From: Polaromonas sp.
Lineage (GTDB): Bacteria; Pseudomonadota; Gammaproteobacteria; Burkholderiales; Burkholderiaceae_C
Assembly: GCF_016185115.1 (NCBI RefSeq)
Contig: NZ_JACPOF010000024.1
Coordinates: forward strand, 62,001 to 126,000
Direction: 5' to 3'
Length of the DNA: 64,000 nt
In this document: in pieces, positions 26,255 through 33,830 of the stretch
Layout of the letters: each line of letters opens with the position of its first letter
Numbering within the stretch: the first letter of the stretch is position 1
Translations under genes and position numbers: made by a program
The notes under the pieces: generated by a model
Database searches by the model: none
Seen by the model: only the letters and a program-made list of their open reading frames with translations
What the model was told of the DNA's origin: nothing

Positions 26255-26569
26255 ATGGTTTACGAGATGAGGACTTACCAGATCAAGGTGGGTGAAATCG
26301 CCCGCTACCTGAAGCAGTTCGAAGAAAAGGGACTGCCGGTGGTGTCGCGTTACTGCAAGCTGGTGGCGTACTGGACCATAGACACCGGCGTGTTAAACCG
26401 CGTGGTGCACGTCTGGGAGTTTGAAGATCTGGAGGCACGCCGCAAGGCGCGCGAGAAATGGTGGGCTGACCCGGAGTGGATCAACGGCTATATACCGCTC
26501 GCATTGCCCCTGGTGGTGAGCCAGCAATCGGAATTGATGAGCGCCGCGCCGTTCTCGCCGATTCGCTGA
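26255..26569 (+). CDS. NIPSNAP family protein
   Basis: Protein of 104 residues with the NIPSNAP ferredoxin-like fold: VYEMRTYQIKVGEIARYLKQ, VVHVWEFEDLEARRKAREKW and a typical length. Members sit near catabolic genes in many proteobacteria, with no proven activity. AAGGAG precedes the ATG by eight bases. It diverges from the Bug gene and its stop abuts that of the convergent IclR gene, with no intervening base. Confidence 0.88.
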   Translation: MVYEMRTYQIKVGEIARYLKQFEEKGLPVVSRYCKLVAYWTIDTGVLNRVVHVWEFEDLEARRKAREKWWADPEWINGYIPLALPLVVSQQSELMSAAPFSPIR

Positions 26570-27343
26570 TCAGGGTTTGGCGGAATGGGATGAAGGCGCA
26601 ACGCCAAGCAGCTTGGACAGGGCGGCGCCTTCCTTCAAAAGCGCCGCTGTAATTTTTGCCTCGACTTTTGCCGACAGCCTTGCCGTTGGCAGCGCCACGG
26701 CCAGAGAGGCAACAGGCCGGCCCATGCTGTTGAAAACCGGGCTGGCAATCGACGTAATGCCCAGCAGATATTCTTCGCGGCTATAGGCCAGGCCCGCTTC
26801 GCGCACATGAGCCAGGTCCTTGCGGATATCCGCCGCGCGCATCAGGGTGTTAGTCGTGTGGGCGACCGGCTTGTTCTTTGCGATGAAGGCGTCAACTTCG
26901 TCTGCCTCAAGAAAAGCCAGTACAGCTTTGCCCGCCGCACTCGCAAGAGTCGGCGTACGTTCGCCGATATTTAAGGCGTGCGCAAGTGGAGAAGGAGAAC
27001 TTTCGGCGCAGACGATGACACCTGTTTCTTCTTTCGGGATCACCAGCGACGTGAACTCATTCACCGCCAGAAAAATTCGACGCACAAATGGCTCAGCCAG
27101 CCGAACGATATTCAGGTTCTTCAGATAGGCATTGGAAAGAAACAGAACCTGCGGGCCGATCATGTATTTGCCCGAGCCTTCTGAAAGCTGCAGATAACCG
27201 GGCAATTGCAGGTCACGCAACAAACTGGTCAGGCTGCTCTTGGGAATCTTCAGCGCCGCCGAAATTTCTGTATGCGTTGCGCCACTGGGGCGTTGCGCGA
27301 TCAGGTCAAGAATTTCAAGCACGCGAAAAGCTGATTTGGCCAT
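26570..27343 (-). CDS. IclR family transcriptional regulator
   Basis: Regulator of 257 residues: N-terminal winged helix (FRVLEILDLIAQRPSGATHT then SSLTSLLRDLQLPGYL) and C-terminal effector domain (SAAGKAVLAFLEADEVDAF, GLAYSREEYLLGITSIASPV). It lies between the NIPSNAP gene and the amidohydrolase/Rieske pair, and probably controls part of this island. Effectors of IclR proteins are often aromatic or organic acids; none can be assigned. Confidence 0.9.
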   Translation of the reverse strand: MAKSAFRVLEILDLIAQRPSGATHTEISAALKIPKSSLTSLLRDLQLPGYLQLSEGSGKYMIGPQVLFLSNAYLKNLNIVRLAEPFVRRIFLAVNEFTSLVIPKEETGVIVCAESSPSPLAHALNIGERTPTLASAAGKAVLAFLEADEVDAFIAKNKPVAHTTNTLMRAADIRKDLAHVREAGLAYSREEYLLGITSIASPVFNSMGRPVASLAVALPTARLSAKVEAKITAALLKEGAALSKLLGVAPSSHSAKP

Positions 27344-27414
27344 GGCGGTCGGGTGGTCCGGTAACTTTGTAGCGACAGATAGAACCAGGCTGGCTCAATA
27401 GCCTCGCATCGGTA

Positions 27415-27446
27415 CTTCAGGGGCTCAGGCTGATGAGCCCCTGAAG
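27415..27446. terminator. Long hairpin, probable terminator
   Basis: Perfect 13-base inverted repeat CTTCAGGGGCTCA / TGAGCCCCTGAAG with a six-base loop, just beyond the amidohydrolase stop. The T-run is weak (AAATTTT on the plus side), so termination strength is uncertain. Confidence 0.6.
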
Positions 27447-27477
27447 AAATTTTAGCTGCCGCAAATTCACCCTGGCT

Positions 27478-28896
27478 TCATGCTGCCTTCAGCATGGGCC
27501 GCTGCTCGCGCAGCAAGGCTGCGGCCGCGTCTTCAACGGCAGTGCCAACAAAACAGTCGGGATTCATCGACAGATGCAGGCTGGCCGGGTTGACGAACGT
27601 CAGATCGCGAAGGTTGTCGAGGTCCAGCAGCTTGCCATCGACCAGGCTATAGGTTTCAGACAGGATGCTCTTCGCATCCAGCACGTCCCAGTGGCCGATG
27701 TCGGAACCAAACACCGCTTTGAGCTTGGCCCCTACCGGGTTCAGGCGGCGATTGAAAGCAACCGCGACCATGCGATCATCGGCCTCGCAACCGAAATAGA
27801 AGCGGTCTGTGAACAGGTGCTTGAGGTCATGCACCTCGTTCATCCCGCTGGCCGCAAAGTCATCCAGTTGCAGCGGGTCAATCGGTGCAGCGGTGATCAT
27901 GTGGTGCGGCTCGGCACGTATGCGGCTGCCCGTGAGCCGCTCGTTACCATATTCGTTGAACAGCTTTTCCATCAAATCAAGATTGAGCGACTTGGGATTG
28001 AGGTTGTGGATCAGCCTGCGGTTGCGCTTTTCCCAGTGCTCAAAGATGTCGTTGATCAGTGTCTGCGCCCACGCCACGCCGCCCTCGAGAAAGCCGAAGT
28101 TCAATGTGGGAAACCTGTGCATCACGCCGCCAAAGAAAACAGAGCGGCAGAAAAATTCCGCCCCGGCGGCAAAACCGCCAAGATGGTTGAACACATAGTT
28201 GGTCGGTGATGCACGATGGGGAAACGTGCGACCGCCAAAACCTGGCGTATGGCCGATGGGCGCCACACCCAGGTCCACACAACGCTGCCAGAAGGGGTCA
28301 TAGTCGAAAGGCGCATCCATGGCGATGGACTCCACCTGCACGCCGCCCCAAGGTGACGGACGGCGGATTTCCGTACCAATCATGGTCGACTTGAGGCCAA
28401 GCGTTGTCACCGCGTAGTCCATTTCGCGGATGGCCTCTTCCGGTGTGTAGGTCGGTATGACAGCGACCGGCCGAATGCGGTCTGTGACGCCATTGAACAT
28501 CTCGGCATAAAGCATGTTGAGCGCCCGGCAGCTGGCCTGGCGCAATTCATCGTCGGCGATGTAGAGGTTGGTGATACCCGTTGTGGCATGCATGAAGGCG
28601 AAGTCGATGCCGGCTTCCTCCATGCGCGACTTGAAGAGCCGCGGCAGCATGGCCATAGCCCTGTCACTGGTATGCGGACCTGAGGGCAAGCCCCACCAGA
28701 CATCACCACCCTTTGATTTTCCAAAGGTGTTTTTGCGCCACTCTTCAGAGCGCTGCACCATGCCGGCACCGCCGACCCGTTTGAGAAAGTCAAAAAAGGC
28801 AAAGTCGCACTCGACCATGTGCGCATCGCCATCAATGACGGGGTGATCAAGGCGCGCACGAACCTGGCCGCCGGGAAACTGGTTAAAGCCTGACAT
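27478..28896 (-). CDS. ACMSD-type amidohydrolase family protein
   Basis: Protein of 472 residues in the amidohydrolase_2 group. The N-terminal metal motif is altered to VIDGDAHMVE (Asp-x-His), and further ligands are seen in PIGHTPG and in GSDIGHWD. Relatives include 2-amino-3-carboxymuconate semialdehyde decarboxylase and 2-hydroxy-carboxylate decarboxylases, so decarboxylation or hydrolysis of an aromatic-derived acid is plausible. It is followed on the minus strand by a hairpin and preceded by a Rieske ferredoxin gene 39 bases upstream. Confidence 0.85.
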   Translation of the reverse strand: MSGFNQFPGGQVRARLDHPVIDGDAHMVECDFAFFDFLKRVGGAGMVQRSEEWRKNTFGKSKGGDVWWGLPSGPHTSDRAMAMLPRLFKSRMEEAGIDFAFMHATTGITNLYIADDELRQASCRALNMLYAEMFNGVTDRIRPVAVIPTYTPEEAIREMDYAVTTLGLKSTMIGTEIRRPSPWGGVQVESIAMDAPFDYDPFWQRCVDLGVAPIGHTPGFGGRTFPHRASPTNYVFNHLGGFAAGAEFFCRSVFFGGVMHRFPTLNFGFLEGGVAWAQTLINDIFEHWEKRNRRLIHNLNPKSLNLDLMEKLFNEYGNERLTGSRIRAEPHHMITAAPIDPLQLDDFAASGMNEVHDLKHLFTDRFYFGCEADDRMVAVAFNRRLNPVGAKLKAVFGSDIGHWDVLDAKSILSETYSLVDGKLLDLDNLRDLTFVNPASLHLSMNPDCFVGTAVEDAAAALLREQRPMLKAA

Positions 28897-28935
28897 ATCA
28901 AATCTCCTGTGGGTACTATTGGAATGAAACGCGCC

Positions 28936-29319
28936 TCATGCGGAGGCTCGCGGCATAGATGAAGCGGCTGTCACCGGTATATGCGGCCTGCCCTCTGCTT
29001 GTGCAGGCAGGCCGACCATCAGCGTGCCACCTTCCAGTCTGACGGGGTAGACCGGCAGACCAGCCTTGCACGGCGGGTTCATCGCCTGTCCGGTCCGGAT
29101 ATTGAATTTTCCGAAATGCAGCGGGCAGGTGACGGTTTCGCCTTCAACATGCCCGTCCGACAGACGCCCACGCAAATGCGTGCAGAAATCAGAGGTCGCA
29201 AAGAATGCTCCGTCAATGTTGAAGATGGCGATGTCTTTACCGCCCAGGGTTTGCTGGCGTACTTCGCCGGGCATCAGGCCTCGCGTGTCTACAGGATAAA
29301 AAACTGGATGGGGGTTCAT
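28936..29319 (-). CDS. Rieske [2Fe-2S] ferredoxin
   Basis: Protein of 127 residues with Rieske ligands Cys46 and His48 (CTH) and Cys65 and His68 (CPLH), separated by 16 residues as in ring-hydroxylating dioxygenase ferredoxins. The C-terminus (PCKAGLPVYPVRLEGG) is also family-like. No oxygenase alpha subunit is in the window, so its electron acceptor is unknown; it may serve the amidohydrolase pathway through an oxygenase encoded elsewhere. AAGGAGAC precedes the ATG. Confidence 0.9.
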   Translation of the reverse strand: MNPHPVFYPVDTRGLMPGEVRQQTLGGKDIAIFNIDGAFFATSDFCTHLRGRLSDGHVEGETVTCPLHFGKFNIRTGQAMNPPCKAGLPVYPVRLEGGTLMVGLPAQAEGRPHIPVTAASSMPRASA

Positions 29320-29353
29320 GAGTCTCCTTTTGTGGCTTGTTTAAGTCGCTCAT

Positions 29354-29394
29354 CTTGTTCTCATATAGGAACTTAATTCGTTAACAAGAACAAG
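29354..29394. promoter_or_regulatory. Inverted repeat upstream of the Rieske operon
   Basis: Perfect eight-base arms CTTGTTCT (29354-29361) and AGAACAAG (29387-29394), 25 bases apart, lie 35-75 bases upstream of the Rieske start. This is a plausible operator for the neighbouring IclR or GntR. The remaining bases to 29575 show no gene. Confidence 0.45.
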
Positions 29395-29575
29395 TTTAAA
29401 ACACCCACAAACTTGTTGTCAAGCCAACCCGCGCGCAGGCACGCTCCGGGCGCACACGGCTCCGGTCATCAAGAAATGGACTTCTATAAAAGGGAGATGC
29501 TTTTTGCCACGAGACACACCGGCTGTAACCCGTCTAGTCCCGGGCTACATGCGATGCATCGAATAGCAATTGAAA

Positions 29576-30478
29576 TCAGGCAGGGATGGCGAATCGCGCC
29601 GTCAACTCACCCAACCCCACCTCTACAAGCACCTGTTGCAGGCGCTCACTGGCTGCGCGAATCTTGCGCACGTTGGACTGCAAGGGTTTGCTGGCAACGA
29701 TGAGCTCATTTTTCATCGAATGCTCCCACCCCACCAGTTCAGTCACGGTCACGTCGTAGCCACTGGCCTCCAGCTGCAGGCAGCGCAGTACGTTGGTGAT
29801 CTGGCTGCCGAACTCGCGCGTGTGCAGCGGATGCCGCCACAGCTCGGCCAGCGGGGTTTTTGAGAGGTTCAGCGTGCGGGTCTTTTTGAGTACGCCTGCC
29901 ACCTCGGCCTGGCAGCAGGGCACCAGCACCATGTGCTGCGCGTTTTTGGCGAGGCCAAAGGCAATGGCATCATCTGTGGCCGTGTCGCAGGCGTGCAGCG
30001 CGGTCACGATGTCAATCTGCGCAGGCAACTCAGGCGAGGTTGTGGCTTCCTGAACCGTCAGGTTCAGGAAGGACATGCGTTCAAAGCCGAGGCGCTGTGC
30101 GAGTACGCGGGATTTCTCCACCAGCTCTGCGCGGGTTTCTATGCCGTAGATATGGCCGGTGGTTTTTTCACCCTTGTGCGCCACATTAAAAAACAGGTCA
30201 TAAAGAATGAAGCCCAGGTAGGACTTTCCGGCTCCATGATCAGCGAGCGTTGCCGAAGGGTTCGAGGCCATGACCTGATTCATCAGCGGCTCGATGAACT
30301 GGTACAGGTGGTAGACCTGCTTGAGCTTGCGGCGTGTGTCCTGGTTGAGCTTGCCCTCGCGCGTGAGGATGTGCAGCTCCTTCAGCAACTCTATCGACTG
30401 CCCCGGCCGCAGCTCTTCAATCACCTGCGCTGGTTTTGCAGGCGGGTGGTGACGGGGCGGCTTTGTGGTTTTAGGCAT
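29576..30478 (-). CDS. SAM-dependent methyltransferase-domain protein (METTL25/RRNAD1-like)
   Basis: Protein of 300 residues. A Rossmann methyltransferase domain is seen in ADHGAGKSYLGFILYDLFF (SAM-binding loop with DxGxGKs form), GIETRAELVEKS and ALHACDTATDDAIAFG; VPCCQAEVAG follows. The combination of D-G-K-SYL and LHACD resembles the Methyltransf_32 group; target is unknown. ATG at 30478 is used; an open frame extends to 30592 across the ohrR promoter. It is divergent from ohrR. Confidence 0.8.
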   Translation of the reverse strand: MPKTTKPPRHHPPAKPAQVIEELRPGQSIELLKELHILTREGKLNQDTRRKLKQVYHLYQFIEPLMNQVMASNPSATLADHGAGKSYLGFILYDLFFNVAHKGEKTTGHIYGIETRAELVEKSRVLAQRLGFERMSFLNLTVQEATTSPELPAQIDIVTALHACDTATDDAIAFGLAKNAQHMVLVPCCQAEVAGVLKKTRTLNLSKTPLAELWRHPLHTREFGSQITNVLRCLQLEASGYDVTVTELVGWEHSMKNELIVASKPLQSNVRKIRAASERLQQVLVEVGLGELTARFAIPA

Positions 30479-30550
30479 GGGCTGCCAGTTTAGCGGGGCA
30501 GGCTTGCAGAGAGGCTTTCCGGGGTTATCCAGCCAGTCCCAAATAATAGA

Positions 30551-30579
30551 TTGCACACAATTTAATTGTGTATTATAAT
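30551..30579 (+). promoter_or_regulatory. ohrR promoter with OhrR-type operator
   Basis: TTGCAC (30551-30556) and a perfect TATAAT (30574-30579) are separated by 17 bases. Between them is ACACAATTTAATTGTGT (30555-30571), perfect eight-base arms around one base, close to the known OhrR box (TACAATT-AATTGTA). The transcription start would coincide with the ohrR ATG at 30586, and no Shine-Dalgarno is present, so the mRNA may be leaderless. Confidence 0.75.
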
Positions 30580-30585
30580 AAAGCC

Positions 30586-31026
30586 ATGCCAAACAAAACC
30601 GACGCTCTTCTGCAACTGGACAACCAGCTGTGTTTTGCGCTTTATTCCGCCTCGCTGGCCATGACCAGGGTCTACAAACCGCATCTTGACGAGATGGGTC
30701 TGACCTATCCGCAGTATCTGGCCATGCTGGCCCTGTGGGAGCGCGACGGCCTGATGGTGTCCGAACTTGGCGAAAAGCTCTATCTTGATTCCGGCACCCT
30801 GACGCCGCTGCTCAAACGACTGGAAGCGTCCGGCCTTATCACCCGCATCCGTGATGTGCAGGACGAGCGCCGCGTGCACATCACGCTGACCGCTGCAGGC
30901 CGCAAGCTCAAGACGCGCGCCGCAAAAATCCCCGCTTGTATTCTGAGTGCAAGCCAGTGCTCGATTTCTGAAATTTCCGATCTCACCCGGCAAGTCCAGG
31001 CGCTGCGCCAGCAACTTGTGGCCTGA
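30586..31026 (+). CDS. ohrR: Organic hydroperoxide resistance regulator OhrR (MarR family)
   Basis: MarR-type repressor of 146 residues. The peroxide-sensing N-terminal cysteine is at residue 16 in DNQLCFALYSA, the signature position for OhrR, and the winged helix runs through SELGEKLYLDSGTLTPLLKR with wing DERRVHITLT. Oxidation of Cys16 by organic hydroperoxides releases DNA and induces ohr, which follows 58 bases downstream. Two further cysteines near the C-terminus could form the resolving disulfide. Confidence 0.94.
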   Translation: MPNKTDALLQLDNQLCFALYSASLAMTRVYKPHLDEMGLTYPQYLAMLALWERDGLMVSELGEKLYLDSGTLTPLLKRLEASGLITRIRDVQDERRVHITLTAAGRKLKTRAAKIPACILSASQCSISEISDLTRQVQALRQQLVA

Positions 31027-31084
31027 GCCGGTTCACCTGTTTTTAACCCGCCCGCTCCAGGGCATTCACCCCAAGGAAGACACC

Positions 31085-31501
31085 ATGACCACACTCGAAA
31101 AAGTCCTCTACACAGCCAAAGCCCACACCACCGGCGGCCGCGATGGCAAATCAAAGACCGATGACGGCCGTCTGGAAGTGACCCTGAGCTCGCCCGGCAC
31201 CTCAGGCACCGGCACCAATCCCGAGCAGCTGTTTGCCGCGGGTTATGCCGCCTGCTTCATCGGCGCGATGAAGGCCGTCGGTGGCATGAAAAAGATTGCT
31301 GTCCCTGATGACGTGTCCATCGACTCCGAAGTCGACCTCGGCAAGATCCCCAACGCTTATGGCATCGGCGTGCGCCTGAACGTCACCCTGCCCGGCATGG
31401 ACCGTGCAGAAGCGCAGGCGCTGATTGATGCCGCCCACCAGGTCTGCCCTTATTCGAACGCCACGCGCGGCAATATCGACGTGACCATTACCCTGAAGTA
31501 A
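31085..31501 (+). CDS. ohr: Organic hydroperoxide resistance protein Ohr
   Basis: Thiol peroxidase of 138 residues of the OsmC/Ohr family that reduces organic hydroperoxides. Peroxidatic Cys57 is in AAGYAACF and resolving Cys121 in VCPYSNATRGN, both at the family positions. AAGGA lies nine bases before the ATG. It is co-transcribed with, or directly downstream of, ohrR, and is followed by a dispersed repeat and a terminator. Confidence 0.95.
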   Translation: MTTLEKVLYTAKAHTTGGRDGKSKTDDGRLEVTLSSPGTSGTGTNPEQLFAAGYAACFIGAMKAVGGMKKIAVPDDVSIDSEVDLGKIPNAYGIGVRLNVTLPGMDRAEAQALIDAAHQVCPYSNATRGNIDVTITLK

Positions 31502-31503
31502 GG

Positions 31504-31590
31504 GCTCCCACGTTCGTTCACTTCGTGTAACTCTCTGCCCCCCGAGGGGGCCGCCCGCCTGCGGCCCGGCAAAGCCGGTTCCGCGGCTTG
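31504..31590 (+). repeat. Dispersed GC-rich repeat, copy 3
   Basis: Diverged third copy of the 10567 and 17366 elements, in forward orientation, right after the ohr stop. It retains CCCACG, CGTGTAACTCTCTGCC, the CCCCCCGAGGGGG palindrome and GGCAAAGCCGGTTCCGCGG. Confidence 0.75.
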
Positions 31591-31603
31591 AACCTGCAAA
31601 GAC

Positions 31604-31640
31604 AAAGCCCAGCCCTTCAAACAGGCGGGCTTTCTTTATT
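31604..31640 (+). terminator. Hairpin terminator after ohr
   Basis: AAAGCCC (31604-31610) pairs with GGGCTTT (31627-31633), followed by CTTTATT. A modest stem, placed as expected for ending ohrR-ohr transcription. Confidence 0.55.
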
Positions 31641-31657
31641 GGGCCGACAATCGGCGT

Positions 31658-32709
31658 ATGACCGACAACAACAATCAGGCAGCACCTTCGAACGAGACGC
31701 TGCATGCCTATGAACACCTGACACCCGACGTGGTGCTGGACGCGCTGGCAAGCGTGGGCCTGCACGGTGACGGGCGCCTGATGGCGCTGTCAAGCTACGA
31801 GAACCGCGTCTACCAGGTGCATCTTGAGCACAGCGTGGGCAAGGCTGCCGCTGCGGGTGACATTGTGGTGGTCAAGTTTTACCGGCCAGACCGCTGGACG
31901 GAAGTGCAGATCATTGAAGAACATGCCTTTGCGGCAGAGCTGATGGCCGCAGAGATACCGGTGGTGGGTGCATTGCAATTGCACAGCCACACTTTGCACC
32001 ACTTCGGCGGCTTCAGCTTCAGCGTTTCGCCCAGCCGCGGCGGCCGCAGACCCGAGCTCGACAACCTTGAAGTGCTTGAATGGATAGGACGCTTTCTGGC
32101 GCGCATACACACCGTCGGCAGCGCCAAACCATTCACGCACAGGCCGGCACTTGACCTGCAGACCTTTGGCTACGCCTCACGTGACGTGCTGCTTAAGGGC
32201 GGCTACCTGCCACTAGACATGGAGTCGCGCTGGCTCAAGGCTTTTGAAGAGGCCATGCTGACAGCACAAGCCGTGTTTGAAAGCGCCAACGAGGTCAAAA
32301 CGCTGCGGCTGCATGGCGACTGCCACCCCGGCAACATCCTGTGGACGCCCGAGGGCATGCCGGGCGCCGGCCCGCATTTTGTCGATCTTGACGATGCGCG
32401 CAGCGGGCCTGCCGTGCAGGATTATGGATGCTGGTTTCAGGCGACAGGGCGCAAAGCACGCGGCAGCTTGGTGCACTGGTCGATGGCTACGAAGAATTCC
32501 GCGAGTTCGACCGGCGTGAGCTTGCGCTGATAGAGCCGCTACGCACCTTGCGCCTGATCCACTACAGCGCCTGGCTGGCGCAACGCTGGCACGACCCGAT
32601 CTTCCCGATCAACTTCCCGTGGTTCGGGTCAAGTGACTACTGGAAGGGCCAGGCTGACATGCTGGAAGAACAGAACGAAGCGATGCAGGAAGCACCGCTG
32701 ATTGTTTGA
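31658..32709 (+). pseudogene. srkA: Stress response kinase A (SrkA/RdoA) split by a frameshift
   Basis: The first reading frame (31658-32530) contains the kinase core: RPDRW lysine region, the catalytic LHGDCHPGNILW and the metal motif FVDLDDARSGPAVQD. After that it runs into unrelated residues and stops. The expected remainder (LWMLVSGDRAQ, YEEFREFDRRELALIEPLR, RWHDPIFPINFPWF) continues in the next frame to 32709. One missing T in GATTTATGG at about 32422 restores a single frame of about 350 residues. It is either a sequencing deletion or a recent natural inactivation. SrkA phosphorylates serine/threonine and protects E. coli under stress. Confidence 0.87.
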
Positions 32710-32764
32710 TTGCGTTGAGCGAGCATGGATTGCGGGTCAGGCCCGCAATGACAGATAAGACGAA

Positions 32765-33637
32765 CTAGCGAACGGGATTCTCAAGATGCCCGATACCGTC
32801 GATCTCAACGCGCATCACATCCCCAGACTTCAGATACTTCGGCGGTTTGAAGCCAATGCCCACACCGACAGGCGTGCCGGTGGCAATCACATCGCCCGGA
32901 TAAAGCGTGATGCCCGCTGAAAGCGTTTCAATCAGTTTGGGAATGTCAAAAATCAGGTCTGCCGTTGATGCATCCTGGCGGAGCTCGCCATTCACAAAAC
33001 AACGCACACGCGTTTTGGCGCCGTCAAGCTCATCAGCACTCACCAGATAAGGCCCCATGGGGCAGAAGGTGTCAAACGACTTGCCCATGTGCCACTGCTG
33101 GTGCCGCATCTGCCAGTCGCGCGCCGTCACGTCATTGACGATGGTGTAGCCCCAGACATGCGACATGGCGTCTTTGGCAGCGATGCCCTTGCCGCCCTTG
33201 CCGATGATGACGGCGAGTTCGGCTTCGTAATCTATCGCGGTCGAAACCGACGGCATTTCAACCACCGCATCAGGCCCGACCACACACTCAGGCACCTTGG
33301 TGAAGATGATGGGGTCGGCGGGAATGTCACCGCCAGATTTGGCGCTGCTGTCAAAGCCACTGCCCGCAAATTCCTTTGCGTGGGCGTAATAGTTTTTGCC
33401 GACGCAAAAAATATTGCGGCGCGGTTTTGGCAACGGCGCAATGACTTTCACATCAGCCAGCGCAATGGCCGGCAGCAACTTCGGCAAGGCATCGCCGCGT
33501 ACCTGCATCTCGACGATGGGCAGCGCACCCAGTGCGCGCTGCGCCTGGGGTAAATCAAAGGGCTGAACCTGCAGCAGGTCGCTAGAGACAAGGCCGACGC
33601 CGCTCTGGCCGTTGTGTTCAAAGGCAACAATTTTCAT
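32765..33637 (-). CDS. Fumarylacetoacetate hydrolase family protein
   Basis: Protein of 290 residues of the FAH fold. Metal ligands are the two Glu in DYEAELAVI and Asp in NDVTARDWQ; further family landmarks are CVGKNYYAH, FTKVPE and PGDVIATGTPVGVG. It would hydrolyse C-C bonds of acylpyruvates or decarboxylate/isomerise 2-oxo acids. It is divergent from a Bug receptor gene, suggesting both belong to one catabolic unit. Specific substrate is unknown. Confidence 0.9.
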   Translation of the reverse strand: MKIVAFEHNGQSGVGLVSSDLLQVQPFDLPQAQRALGALPIVEMQVRGDALPKLLPAIALADVKVIAPLPKPRRNIFCVGKNYYAHAKEFAGSGFDSSAKSGGDIPADPIIFTKVPECVVGPDAVVEMPSVSTAIDYEAELAVIIGKGGKGIAAKDAMSHVWGYTIVNDVTARDWQMRHQQWHMGKSFDTFCPMGPYLVSADELDGAKTRVRCFVNGELRQDASTADLIFDIPKLIETLSAGITLYPGDVIATGTPVGVGIGFKPPKYLKSGDVMRVEIDGIGHLENPVR

Positions 33638-33830
33638 GGTTTCGGTGTCTTGTCTCTGCGGTGCCGGCAGTCGCCGGCGCCTGTGTTGAAGGTGCGTTTT
33701 TTGGATGCGTCTCAGGGAATGCGATGCCCCCTGAAATTCAGCCAGATGTTAGCATGCCATGAATAAATTTCCATTGTATGCAAAGGATTGCACAACCTGG
33801 AAAACAACGCCTTTCAAAAGGAGACAAGAC

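Noticed and set aside
32420..32425. Programmed ribosomal frameshifting in srkA
   Set aside because: No slippery heptamer plus downstream structure is evident, and SrkA is not known to use frameshifting; a one-base deletion is simpler.
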